This document shows, piece after piece, positions 1-7,874 of a stretch of DNA of 43,801 nucleotides. The position numbers and the translations under genes are program-made. The stretch's first letter is position 1. Each line of letters starts with the position of its first letter. The notes below the pieces were generated by a model, which saw nothing but the letters and a program-made list of their open reading frames with translations, was not told the origin of the DNA and did no database searches. Source of the stretch: a bacterium (GTDB taxonomy: Bacteria > Vulcanimicrobiota > Vulcanimicrobiia > Vulcanimicrobiales > Vulcanimicrobiaceae). The DNA is taken from NCBI GenBank assembly GCA_028869385.1, contig JAGWSR010000007.1:1-43801 (forward strand), in the 5' to 3' direction.

Positions 1-1473
1 AAGACGTCGCTGCTCGACAAGATCCGCAGCGCCAACGTCGCCGCGGGCGAAGCCGGCGGCATCACGCAGAAGATCGGTGCCTACACGGTCGAGCGGAACG
101 ATCGCAAGATCACGTTCATCGATACGCCCGGTCACGAAGCGTTCACCGCGATGCGCGCGCGCGGCGCCAAGGTCACCGACGTCGCGATCCTCGTGGTCGC
201 GGCCGACGACGGCGTCATGCCGCAGACGAAGGAAGCGATCGCGCACGTCAAGGCGGCCGGCGTTCCGATCGTCGTCGCCGTCAACAAGATGGACAAGCCC
301 GACGCACAGCCCGACCGCGTGAAGCAGCAACTCGTGGAGCAAGGTCTGCAGCCCGTGGATTGGGGCGGTACGATCGAGATGGTTCCCGTCTCGGCGAAGA
401 CCGGTGACGGCATCGAGTCGCTGCTCGACACCGTGCTGCTCGAGGCCGACATCAAAGACCTCAAGGCGAACAAGACCCGTCGCGCGACCGGCGTCGTCAT
501 CGAATCGCAGCTCTCCAAGGGCCGCGGTGCGGTCGCGACCGTGCTCGTGCAGAACGGCACGCTGCGCGTCGGCGATATCGTCGTCGTCGGCGGCACGTTC
601 GGTAAGGTCCGCGCGCTCATCGACGACAAGGGCAAGCAAGTGAAGAAGGCCGGACCCTCGATTCCGGTCGAGGTCATGGGCTTGCAAGACGTGCCCGCCG
701 CGGGCGACACGCTCATGGTCGTCAGCGACGAACGCGTCGCCCGCGAGACGGCCGAGAAACGCGCCGTGCGTCGTCGCGACGTGCGCATCGCGGGCTCGGC
801 TTCGCAGCGCGTCTCGCTCGAGACGTTCATGCAGATGCCGACCGAAGGCAAGAAGACGCTCAATCTGATCATCAAGGCCGACGGTCAGGGTTCGCTCGAA
901 GCGCTGCGCGCACGCATGGAATCGCTCTCCACCGAAGAGGTGGAGGTACGCGTCATCCACGGCGGCGTCGGCGCGATCTCGCCGAACGACGTCAACCTCG
1001 CGAGTGCCTCGAACGCGGTGCTCATCGGCTTCAACATTCGCCCCGACGAAACGGCGAAGCGTTTGGCCGAGAACGAAGGCGTGGACCTGCGCTTCTATCA
1101 GGTGATCTACGAGATCGAAGACGACCTGCGCAAGGCGATGACGGGCATGCTCGCGCCGATCGAGCGCGAGGTCACGCTCGGCCACGCCGAAGTGCGCGAA
1201 GTCTTCAAGGTCTCGAAGGTCGGCACGATCGTCGGCTGCTACGTCAAGGACGGCAAGATCACGCGCGGTGCCAAGGTGCGCGTGCTGCGTGACTCGGCGG
1301 TCGTCTTCACCGGCGAACTCGAGAGCCTGCGCCGCTTCAAAGACGACGTCAAAGAAGTGGCCGAAGGCTTCGAGTGCGGTCTCCAAGTCGCGAGGTTCCA
1401 GGACCTCAAGATCGGGGACATCGTGGAAGCGTACACGACCGAGCAGGTGGCTGCGGAGTTGGTGCGGGCGTGA
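1..1473 (+). CDS. infB: Translation initiation factor IF-2, 5' end missing
   Basis: IF-2 is the GTPase that brings initiator tRNA to the 30S subunit. The frame is open from base 1, so the N-terminal region and the first part of the P-loop lie outside the window. The visible part opens on KTSLLD, the end of the G1 loop. DTPGH (G3) is at visible residues 41-45, NKMD (G4) at 95-98, and SAK (G5) follows. Domain 2, a linker and the C-terminal tRNA-binding domain complete about 490 visible residues. It heads a co-directional run with rbfA, nrnA, truB and ribF, a common bacterial order. The last codons before the stop become richer in G and T, next to a large palindromic element. Identity is certain; only the 5' truncation limits it. 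Confidence 0.97.
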   Translation, partial: KTSLLDKIRSANVAAGEAGGITQKIGAYTVERNDRKITFIDTPGHEAFTAMRARGAKVTDVAILVVAADDGVMPQTKEAIAHVKAAGVPIVVAVNKMDKPDAQPDRVKQQLVEQGLQPVDWGGTIEMVPVSAKTGDGIESLLDTVLLEADIKDLKANKTRRATGVVIESQLSKGRGAVATVLVQNGTLRVGDIVVVGGTFGKVRALIDDKGKQVKKAGPSIPVEVMGLQDVPAAGDTLMVVSDERVARETAEKRAVRRRDVRIAGSASQRVSLETFMQMPTEGKKTLNLIIKADGQGSLEALRARMESLSTEEVEVRVIHGGVGAISPNDVNLASASNAVLIGFNIRPDETAKRLAENEGVDLRFYQVIYEIEDDLRKAMTGMLAPIEREVTLGHAEVREVFKVSKVGTIVGCYVKDGKITRGAKVRVLRDSAVVFTGELESLRRFKDDVKEVAEGFECGLQVARFQDLKIGDIVEAYTTEQVAAELVRA

Positions 1474-1480
1474 TCTCGTC

Positions 1481-1629
1481 TCGCACCGAGCGACGCACGC
1501 GCGCGAGCGGCGGACGCGCGCAATTTTCCATCGTGGAAAATTGCTACTGCCCTCGCGCGGCCTCTCGCCATCCTGGCTTCGGCCGCGCCTCAGAGCCCGC
1601 CGCTCGCGCGCGTGCGTCGCTCGGTGCGA
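1481..1629 (+). repeat. Palindromic element A (outer stem plus two hairpins) between infB and rbfA
   Basis: Two perfect 33-base arms (1481-1513 and 1597-1629) enclose two hairpins. Hairpin I is GCAATTTTCCA/TGGAAAATTGC, an 11-bp stem at 1520-1544 with a TCG loop. Hairpin II is GCGCGGCC/GGCCGCGC at 1555-1588, around a TCTCGCC-type inner sequence. The layout and core sequence recur at 14546-14708 and, reversed, at 16626-16783. There is no U-run, so it is not a classical terminator. The SD of rbfA (GGAGG, 1641-1645) lies just outside the right arm. Confidence 0.9.
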
Positions 1630-1651
1630 AGCAGAGCTCTGGAGGCGGCTT

Positions 1652-2020
1652 GTGAAGAGTCAGCGGTTGGCGCGGATCGATCATGAGGTGGCGCGCATTT
1701 TGGCGACGACGATTACGCAATCGTTGCGGGATCCGCGGCTTGGGTTTGTGACGGTGACGCGGGCTGAGGTGAGCGACGATCTGCACCAGTGCAAGGTGTA
1801 TGTGTCGATCATCGGGGATCGGCACGTGGCGCGGCAGTCGATGGACGCGCTCGAGCATGCGAAGAAGTTTCTGCGTGGCGAGCTCGGACATCAGATCGAT
1901 CTGCGGCATACGCCGGAGCTCGTGTTCATCGAAGATCGTTCGACCGAGCGGGCGATCGCGCTCGCGAAGACGTTGCGCGAAGACGCGGAGCGTCGGGCTG
2001 TGTCGGAGGAGAGCGAATGA
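1652..2020 (+). CDS. rbfA: Ribosome-binding factor A
   Basis: RbfA is a KH-like cold-shock factor needed for late 16S rRNA and 30S maturation. The product is 122 residues, the family's usual size, beginning VKSQRLARIDHEVARI and containing the typical DPRLGFVTVTRAEVSDDL segment and a late HTPELVFIEDRS segment. I chose the GTG at 1652 because GGAGG sits six bases upstream and the family alignment begins here; the open frame extends far upstream but runs into infB and the palindrome. The stop overlaps the nrnA start (ATGA). The first 40 codons have only two C-ending codons, while the rest of the gene returns to normal high-C usage; this skew adjoins palindromic element A. Confidence 0.93.
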   Translation: MKSQRLARIDHEVARILATTITQSLRDPRLGFVTVTRAEVSDDLHQCKVYVSIIGDRHVARQSMDALEHAKKFLRGELGHQIDLRHTPELVFIEDRSTERAIALAKTLREDAERRAVSEESE

Positions 2021-2997
2021 TCGAGAGCGAGCTGCGGAATTCGACGACCGAAGAGGTCGTTGCGGAGCTACGGCGTCGTTCGTCGTTCGTGATGGTCAGT
2101 CACGTCAAGCCCGACGGCGATACGCTCGGCGCGGGACTCGCGCTCGGCATCGCGTTGCGGCGCATGGGCAAGCGCGTCGCCTACTTTCAGCAGGATCCGG
2201 TGCCGCGCAATCTGCGGTTTTTGCCCGACACGGAGTTTGTGGCGCGCGAGTTGCCGGCGGATCTGCCTCCCGATACGCTCTTCGTGTTTTGCGACATGAG
2301 CGACTACAGTCGTGCGGGCGAGTTCTTGCCGAAGATCGAGCGCGAGCATATGCTCGACATCGATCATCACCTCGGAAACTCGCATTTCGGGGCGTTCAAT
2401 TACGTGATCCCGAGCGAGTGCTCCACCGGAACGACGGTGATGCATTTGCTGCGCGGACTCGGCGTCGAGGTCGATAAGGCGATCGCGACCTGCATTCTGA
2501 CGACGATCATGACCGACACGGGCGGCTTCATGCACTCGAACACCTCGCCCGAGGTGCTCGAACTCTCGGCCGAGCTGATGCGCCTTGGCGCCGATAAGGA
2601 ACAGATTACCGAGGAGATCTTCGCGAACAAGCGCGTCGCGGCGACGCGGCTGCTCGGCCGCATCGTGGACGAAATGCAGTTCGCGCACGACGGGCGTTAC
2701 TGCTGGTCGCACGTGGACGACGCGATGCTCGCGCAAACCGGCGCCGACGGCGAGGATACCGAAGATATCGTCAACACCCTGCGCGGACAGGAAGGCGTCG
2801 AAGTGGCGGCGCTCTTCAAAGCCTACGACGGCGAGATTCGCGTGAGCCTGCGCTCGAACGGTCGCGTGAACGTGCAGGCGGCGGCGGCGACGCTCGGCGG
2901 CGGCGGACACTTCCGCGCGTCGGGCCTCACCTACGTGGGCTCGCTCGACGACGCGTTTGCCGCGGTCGATCGCGCGCTCGTCGCGCAAGGTCTCTAA
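2017..2997 (+). CDS. nrnA: DHH/DHHA1 phosphoesterase (NrnA-type oligoribonuclease / pAp phosphatase)
   Basis: This 326-residue DHH-family protein is predicted to degrade nano-RNAs and dephosphorylate 3'-phosphoadenosine 5'-phosphate in the cytoplasm. Metal-binding motifs are HVKPDGDT at 29-36, a CDMSD segment near 92-96 and DIDHH ending at 118. The C-terminal DHHA1 domain has the substrate-binding GGGGH near residue 295. The length matches the NrnA family. It overlaps the rbfA stop by four bases, and the rbfA-nrnA-truB-ribF order is a well-known cluster. A c-di-AMP-type GdpP is excluded by the lack of PAS, GGDEF and membrane regions. Confidence 0.92.
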   Translation: MIESELRNSTTEEVVAELRRRSSFVMVSHVKPDGDTLGAGLALGIALRRMGKRVAYFQQDPVPRNLRFLPDTEFVARELPADLPPDTLFVFCDMSDYSRAGEFLPKIEREHMLDIDHHLGNSHFGAFNYVIPSECSTGTTVMHLLRGLGVEVDKAIATCILTTIMTDTGGFMHSNTSPEVLELSAELMRLGADKEQITEEIFANKRVAATRLLGRIVDEMQFAHDGRYCWSHVDDAMLAQTGADGEDTEDIVNTLRGQEGVEVAALFKAYDGEIRVSLRSNGRVNVQAAAATLGGGGHFRASGLTYVGSLDDAFAAVDRALVAQGL

Positions 2998-3027
2998 CGC
3001 GGGCTCGCGCCGCGCGCATTCGTCGAG

Positions 3028-3912
3028 ATGATCGGTTTCGTCAACGTCTTCAAACCCGCGGGGCCCACGTCGGCGCAGATCGTCGCGCGGCTGCGGCGCA
3101 TCTACGGCGTGTACGGGCGCGACCGCAACATCGCCGTCGGTCATCTCGGCACCCTCGATCCGCAAGCGGCGGGCGTGCTGCCGATCGCGGTCGGTAAAGC
3201 GACGCGACTGATTCCGCTCTTGACCGATCAGCGCAAGGCCTACGCGGCGACGCTCGTGCTCGGTCGTTCGACGACCACGCAAGACGCGCTCGGCGAGACC
3301 GTCGCGACCGGCGATGTGCCGCCCGATGGGGCGAAGCGGCTCGAGGCGGCGCTCGCCGATTTCACCGGAAAGATTTCGCAGACGCCGCCGATGTTCTCGG
3401 CGGTGCATCACGAGGGCAAGCGCCTCTACGAACTCGCGCGCGAGGGCAAGACCGTCGAGCGCAAGCCGCGTACGGTCACGATTTACGGCCTCACGCTGCT
3501 CGGCACCGAGTCACCCGCGACGGCGCGCATCCGCATCGCCTGCAGCGAGGGCACCTACGTGCGCACGCTCTGCGAGGATCTCGGCGCGGCCATCGGCGTG
3601 CCGTCGCACATGGGTGCGCTCGTGCGCGAAGCCTCGGGGCCGTTCGTGCTCTACGAAGCGCGCACGCTCGAGGCGATCGCCGACGATCCGCAAGGCGCCC
3701 TGATCGCACCCGAGCACATCATTCCGTTTCCGACGATCGTGCTCGATCTGCGCGCGTCGTCGGATTTTCGCGCCGGGCGCGTGGTGGCGTTGCCGGAAGG
3801 CGCGCCCGCGCAGACCGTGTTCGTGCGCGATCACTCGCGCACGCTCGTCGGCGTGGGTGAGGCGCACGGCGCCATGCTCGCGCCGCGAAAGGTGTTCGTG
3901 ACCGGTGACTGA
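3028..3912 (+). CDS. truB: tRNA pseudouridine(55) synthase
   Basis: TruB isomerises U55 of tRNAs in the T-loop. The 294-residue product has the catalytic segment GHLGTLDPQAAGVLP, with the nucleophilic aspartate at residue 44, the KAY motif (about residues 71-73) and the RIACSEGTYVRTL segment typical of the family, plus a C-terminal PUA-like extension. It starts at ATG 3028, about 30 bases after nrnA, and is followed six bases later by ribF. Length and motifs are standard. Confidence 0.96.
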   Translation: MIGFVNVFKPAGPTSAQIVARLRRIYGVYGRDRNIAVGHLGTLDPQAAGVLPIAVGKATRLIPLLTDQRKAYAATLVLGRSTTTQDALGETVATGDVPPDGAKRLEAALADFTGKISQTPPMFSAVHHEGKRLYELAREGKTVERKPRTVTIYGLTLLGTESPATARIRIACSEGTYVRTLCEDLGAAIGVPSHMGALVREASGPFVLYEARTLEAIADDPQGALIAPEHIIPFPTIVLDLRASSDFRAGRVVALPEGAPAQTVFVRDHSRTLVGVGEAHGAMLAPRKVFVTGD

Positions 3913-3918
3913 GGCGCG

Positions 3919-4830
3919 GTGAAGATCTATCACGAACTCGCGCGCGAGAACGATCGCCCGCTCTCGCTCGCGATCGGATTCTTCGACGGCATGCATCGCG
4001 GGCACCGCGAGATCGCGCGCGCGGCGCTGCGCATGCGTAAGCCGGGCTGGCGCTCGGGCGTGCTGACGTTTGCAAACCATCCCGCGTCGTTCTTGCGTCC
4101 GGGCAGCGAGCCGCCGCGCCTGAGCACGAACGAAGAACGCATCGATCTGCTCGCCGCCGCCGGGTTCGAAGAGTGCTTCTTCGTGCCGTTCGGCGACGCG
4201 ATCGCGCAACTCGCGCCGGAGGCCTTTTTAGCGCGTCTGGTCGATGGTCTGCAGGCTCGCGCGGTAGCGGTGGGCGCGACCTTTCGCTTCGGGCATAAAC
4301 GCGCGGGTGACGCGAGCGTGATGGCGCGATTCTTCGCCGAGCGCGGCGTGGACCTGACCGCGGTCGAAAACGTCGAGGAGGCCGGAGCGCGCATCTCGAG
4401 CACGCGCATTCGCACGCTCGTGGCGGAGGGCGACTGCGAACTCGCCGACCGGCTGCTCGGCCACGGTTACGAACTGCGCGGCATCGTGGAGCTCGGCTTC
4501 GGCCGAGGGCACGATCTCGGTTTTCCCACGGCGAATCTGCGTCCGCCGGAGAAATTGCTGCCGAAGGACGGCGTCTACGCGGCGATCGCGCGCTACGACG
4601 GACGCGACTACGCCGCCCTCGTCTCGATCGGAACCAACCCGCAGTTCGCGGGGGAGCGCCGGACGATCGAGGTGTGGATGCGCGACTTTCACGCGACGAT
4701 CTACGGGCGCGAGCTCGCCGTGCGCGAACTGCGCTACGTGCGCGCGCAGCAGGTCTTCGGCTCGGTCGACGAATTGATGGCCCAGATGCGCAACGATTTG
4801 GCCGCCGTGGCGTATCCTACATACGGATGA
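3919..4830 (+). CDS. ribF: Bifunctional riboflavin kinase / FAD synthetase
   Basis: RibF converts riboflavin to FMN and then FAD. The 303-residue product has an N-terminal FMN adenylyltransferase domain with the nucleotide-binding FFDGMHRGH at 21-29, and a C-terminal riboflavin kinase domain with GRGHDLGFPTANL near residues 195-207. The start is GTG 3919, six bases after the truB stop; an upstream start would run into truB. The stop TGA overlaps the ATG of the next gene. TruB-RibF adjacency is widespread in bacteria. Confidence 0.96.
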   Translation: MKIYHELARENDRPLSLAIGFFDGMHRGHREIARAALRMRKPGWRSGVLTFANHPASFLRPGSEPPRLSTNEERIDLLAAAGFEECFFVPFGDAIAQLAPEAFLARLVDGLQARAVAVGATFRFGHKRAGDASVMARFFAERGVDLTAVENVEEAGARISSTRIRTLVAEGDCELADRLLGHGYELRGIVELGFGRGHDLGFPTANLRPPEKLLPKDGVYAAIARYDGRDYAALVSIGTNPQFAGERRTIEVWMRDFHATIYGRELAVRELRYVRAQQVFGSVDELMAQMRNDLAAVAYPTYG

Positions 4831-5339
4831 AGATGCGTATCGGATGGCTCCTCCCGCTCCTCGCGCTCGCGGCATGCAGCGGCGGCGGCTCCCGCGGAGG
4901 ACAGGCGCTCGCTCCGGCGGCGCTGGGCAAGCCGGCTCCGGATTTCACCGAGCCGTTGGTGCATGGCGGAACCCTCGCGATGAGTTCGCTCAAGGGAAAA
5001 CCCGTCTATCTGAACTTCTTTGCGACGTGGTGCCCTCCGTGCAACGAAGAGGCGCCGGACGTGAATGCGGTCGCCCGTATGTATGCGCCCAAGGGCCTCG
5101 ATGTGATCGGCGTTGACGTACTGGAGAACGCGAAGAAGGCCGCGTCGTTCGTCGCCGAGCACCACCTCACGTATCCCGCCGTGGTGGACGACGGCGCGTT
5201 GCGCGATGCCTACAACATCAACGGCATGCCGATGCACGTCTTCATCGACCGCGACGGCATCGTCCGCAAGATCGTCGTCGGCGAGTTGAGCAAGGCGCAG
5301 ATGGAAGCCGACGTCGCCATCATCCTCCCGCACTCGTAG
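4827..5339 (+). CDS. TlpA/ResA-like thioredoxin-fold lipoprotein
   Basis: This is a 170-residue exported thiol-disulfide oxidoreductase. A short signal peptide ends in a lipobox (LAAC, Cys17). The redox motif WCPPC (Cys69, Cys72) lies in FFATWCPPCNEEAP, followed by the cis-proline region (NGMPMHVFID). The fold is AhpC/TSA-Redoxin as in TlpA and ResA, which usually keep apocytochrome c or other periplasmic thiols reduced. No cytochrome maturation genes are nearby, so the partner is unknown. ATG 4827 overlaps the ribF stop by four bases, suggesting translational coupling, and is the start that yields the signal sequence. Confidence 0.9.
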   Translation: MKMRIGWLLPLLALAACSGGGSRGGQALAPAALGKPAPDFTEPLVHGGTLAMSSLKGKPVYLNFFATWCPPCNEEAPDVNAVARMYAPKGLDVIGVDVLENAKKAASFVAEHHLTYPAVVDDGALRDAYNINGMPMHVFIDRDGIVRKIVVGELSKAQMEADVAIILPHS

Positions 5340-5411
5340 TTCCTAGCCGGAAGGGATCCCCGGGGCCGAATTGAATTTTACCCATATGGTCTGTTTTTCA
5401 AAGTATTTTGC

Positions 5412-6008
5412 GTGGCGTACCTAATGCTCGATCGGCACGTGCGCGAGCAGATCGATATCGTCGAGCGCGGGCTCGCGCGGGCGGGGCGGCTCCAGCGCGC
5501 CGTTCCCCTCACGTACATCCTGTGGGGACTGCTCGGAACCGTCTTTAACGCCGCCTACCTTCCGGTGCCGTGGATAGTCGCCCACCGTGACGGACTCTTC
5601 ACCTTCGGCGATGCCCTGACGATCGTCGCAATCGCGGCGACGTGGATCGAGTATTGGATCACGACTCGCGATCGGCGTACCGCGCTCGACGGCCAGGGCT
5701 TGCTCATCTTCGGGGTCGTGACGAACGTCCTGTGGATCGTCAAAGGTCCGCTCCTTGCCGATGGGGCCGTCAGCGGGCTCGCCTACGCGTTCACCTATAC
5801 CTTGGGAATTGCGATCGCCCTCGTGGTGCACGGGGCGGGACCATTACGTCCGCTCATGTACGGCGGCGTGCTCTTGCTCGGATGCGTGATCTTCGCCGCG
5901 CTCCATCCCGCGTTCGCCTCGGCGGCATTCGCCGCCGGAAACTATTGCGGGCTCGTGATACCGGGTGTGTACCTCGCGTTCGTCGGAGGGGAACGCGGCC
6001 GTGGATGA
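5412..6008 (+). CDS. Multi-pass membrane protein of unknown function
   Basis: The product has about 198 residues with roughly six hydrophobic segments (about 31-49, 68-83, 97-115, 120-139, 144-164 and a last one near 170-190) and a cytoplasmic-looking N terminus. I do not recognise the family. GTG 5412 gives the longest form; ATG 5424 is equally possible. Its last eight bases overlap the winged-helix regulator that follows, so the two are probably co-translated and the regulator may control this membrane protein. The 72-base upstream region is unusually AT-rich for the window and contains CCATATGG (5382-5389), a candidate operator or promoter region that I cannot assign further. Confidence 0.75.
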   Translation: MAYLMLDRHVREQIDIVERGLARAGRLQRAVPLTYILWGLLGTVFNAAYLPVPWIVAHRDGLFTFGDALTIVAIAATWIEYWITTRDRRTALDGQGLLIFGVVTNVLWIVKGPLLADGAVSGLAYAFTYTLGIAIALVVHGAGPLRPLMYGGVLLLGCVIFAALHPAFASAAFAAGNYCGLVIPGVYLAFVGGERGRG

Positions 6009-6300
6009 CGTGCTCCTCTCGAAAGTCCGACTCGCGATCGTCATGGAGCTCCTCGCCGCCGACTGGGTATCGTTCAGCGAACTCGGACGCGCGACGGAAG
6101 TGACCGCGGGCAACCTCGCGACGCATCTGGCCCGCTTGGTTGAGGCCGGGTACGTGAAGGAGCGTAAGAGCTTCCATGGGCGCCGTCCGCTCACGACCTA
6201 TCACCTCACCGCAGCCGGCAAGCGTGCGCTCACGAGTCACGCCGATTGGCTCGCTCGGATGGTCGCACCGATCCGCCCTGCAGCATCGGAGACTGCATGA
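6001..6300 (+). CDS. Winged-helix transcriptional regulator (MarR/PadR-like, HTH_27 type)
   Basis: This is a 99-residue single-domain DNA-binding protein. The helix-turn-helix segment SFSELGRATEVTAGNLATHL is followed by the wing (KSFHGRRPLTTYHLT) and a C-terminal dimerisation helix, the pattern of the small winged-helix family that regulates adjacent membrane proteins. GTG 6001 is chosen because the domain begins here and overlaps the previous stop by eight bases. The stop overlaps the ATG of the next gene. It probably regulates its own three-gene operon; its ligand or target site is not visible. Confidence 0.85.
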   Translation: MDDVLLSKVRLAIVMELLAADWVSFSELGRATEVTAGNLATHLARLVEAGYVKERKSFHGRRPLTTYHLTAAGKRALTSHADWLARMVAPIRPAASETA

Positions 6301-7232
6301 AACGTTCGCACCTTCTTGCCGGCATCGGCGCCGCGATGCTGATTCCATCGACGCGCGCCGCGGCGCTCGCACCTGCGCCGTTCGTCCCGTTGTATGCGGG
6401 CGTCTATGCGTGGGACGACCATTACTTCGCGTGGCTTCCGCACCACCCGATCTACGAATCGTTCGAAGTGATGACGATTCGCCGCGGTCCGATGAAGCCG
6501 CTCGTGTGGGTGTTCTTCACGGAACGCGCGGCGCCGAAGCACCAAGTGCACTTTTACAACGATGCGGATGTTGCGAAAGGGGCGTCGGCGACCTTCGCGC
6601 AGATGAACGTATCGGGCGCGCGCTTCGAGGACGGCGTCCCGAGGCCAATACGGATCGCCGGCGACTTCGCCGGAATCGGTCCGCTCGTTTTCGAGGTGCG
6701 CTTTGCGAAGGGCACGACGTTCAGGCACGCGGGTCTCACCAATCAGAGCGGTCACAACGCAGACCGATTCGTGCTGCTCTTCTATCGCGATAAAGCGTGC
6801 GTCACGTCGCAGGCCGCGCTTCGCATCGGTGGGAGGGCGATCGAGCTCGCACTCGATCCGGGGACGCTCGTCGCGTATAGTCAGGATATCGAGATCGGGA
6901 TCATTCCGTTTGGAACGTTTACGGGAAAGCCCGGCGATACCGTTCGCGACGCCGCGGGTGTGCACGCTTTTGCGAGCACCGTGTACGGACACACCTTTCG
7001 ATGCGACTACGGGAGCCCGCTGAAGCCGGACCGGGCGCATGCGACGACGTACGCGATCTCGCTCGACGGCTATCGCGCGCTTACGAGCGGAACGGTACAC
7101 CTCGAACCCGGCGAGCGCGATATCGTTCTACGCTACGTGCCCGACATGCCCCACTGGGCGCGCGCCTACGCGTTTACGGTGAGCGTCTCGCGAGCGTCGG
7201 GGAGACTGACGATCGCTTCGGCTTCGTCGTAA
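6297..7232 (+). CDS. Secreted protein of unknown function
   Basis: The product has 311 residues with an N-terminal signal peptide (MKRSHLLAGIGAAMLIPSTRAAA-like, cleavage near residue 22) and no later membrane segment. The mature part is rich in aromatic residues and looks beta-rich (alternating segments such as VHFYNDADV, FVLLFYRDKAC, ITIASASS at the end). I do not recognise a family. ATG 6297 overlaps the regulator's stop (ATGA), making it the third gene of the 5412-7232 operon. Confidence 0.75.
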   Translation: MKRSHLLAGIGAAMLIPSTRAAALAPAPFVPLYAGVYAWDDHYFAWLPHHPIYESFEVMTIRRGPMKPLVWVFFTERAAPKHQVHFYNDADVAKGASATFAQMNVSGARFEDGVPRPIRIAGDFAGIGPLVFEVRFAKGTTFRHAGLTNQSGHNADRFVLLFYRDKACVTSQAALRIGGRAIELALDPGTLVAYSQDIEIGIIPFGTFTGKPGDTVRDAAGVHAFASTVYGHTFRCDYGSPLKPDRAHATTYAISLDGYRALTSGTVHLEPGERDIVLRYVPDMPHWARAYAFTVSVSRASGRLTIASASS

Positions 7233-7239
7233 CCGTGCG

Positions 7240-7383
7240 CTAGCTACGCGCGAGCAGCCAGGCGACGCCGTCGGCGGTGACGTGTGCGTGCGGCGGGGCG
7301 GGCACGAGCGCGAGGATGGCGACGAGCAGCAGCAATGCCGCGGCGAGCGCGAGCGGCGGAATGGCGTAGCCGGGAACCTTCAC
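7240..7383 (-). CDS. Small single-pass membrane protein
   Basis: The product has 47 residues. It begins VKVPGYAIPP, continues with a strongly hydrophobic helix of about 20 residues (LALAAALLLLVAILALVP) and has a short polar tail. The GTG start overlaps the stop of the upstream gene by four bases (GTGA), the main reason to treat it as real. It is the last gene of the Clp-led minus-strand group and converges on the secreted protein gene ending at 7232. Function is unknown. Confidence 0.55.
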   Translation of the reverse strand: MKVPGYAIPPLALAAALLLLVAILALVPAPPHAHVTADGVAWLLARS

Positions 7384-7859
7384 GGCGACTCTCCCGAGGA
7401 CGTGCGCTCGCAGCGGTCGCTTCCGCGCACGATCGTCTTGCCGCCGATGCGCTGAGCGAAGATGCGTGCGATCGAGCCGTCGGGTTCGCGCGTCCAGATC
7501 ACGTCGACGCTCGGGTCGAGTGCCGCGCCCGCGGGTTCGTAGGTGCCGGTCCACTCCCAACGGTGATCGCGCGGCAGCGCCGCGTGCAGGTGCGATTGCG
7601 CGCCGTCGGCGTGAAAGTCGTCGTACCGAAACCCGTGCTCGCTCGGCGCGAAGTATACGAAGGCCATGCCGTCGGGATGCGCCGGATCTCCGTAGGAGAC
7701 GTCGGCGATCGTCACCGCGGGCAGCGCGGGATTCGGATGACGCGCGATGCGCCAGCTCTCGTGATAGCGCGCGTTACCGCAGCGCCACGAGCCGGCGAAG
7801 TCGTCGAGGAACGCGGTGGCCGAACTCGTCGCCGCCGCGAGGATGAGCGCGCTCAGCAT
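7380..7859 (-). CDS. Exported protein of unknown function
   Basis: The product has 159 residues with an N-terminal hydrophobic signal (MLSALILAAATSSATAF) followed by a soluble domain (FAGSWRCGNARYHESW, later YEPAGAALDPSVDVIWTR). The GSW...Y.ESW opening resembles small lipocalin or DUF1579-like beta-barrel proteins, which is a weak resemblance. Two cysteines (in SWRCG and DRCER) could form a disulfide. An SD-like AGGGGAG lies just before the ATG. It follows the Clp ATPase gene by 15 bases and overlaps the small membrane protein downstream. Confidence 0.7.
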   Translation of the reverse strand: MLSALILAAATSSATAFLDDFAGSWRCGNARYHESWRIARHPNPALPAVTIADVSYGDPAHPDGMAFVYFAPSEHGFRYDDFHADGAQSHLHAALPRDHRWEWTGTYEPAGAALDPSVDVIWTREPDGSIARIFAQRIGGKTIVRGSDRCERTSSGESP

Positions 7860-7874
7860 GCGGTAGATCTCCCC

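Noticed and set aside
1481-1629. Palindromic element A considered as a transcription terminator between infB and rbfA
   Set aside because: There is no T-run after the stem. The same structure recurs inside two other gene pairs, and rbfA has no obvious separate promoter.
2068-3411. Long open frame (447 codons) on the minus strand
   Set aside because: It is antisense to nrnA and truB, which have clear motifs. Such long shadow frames are common in GC-rich DNA; this one is rich in Arg and has no recognisable domain.
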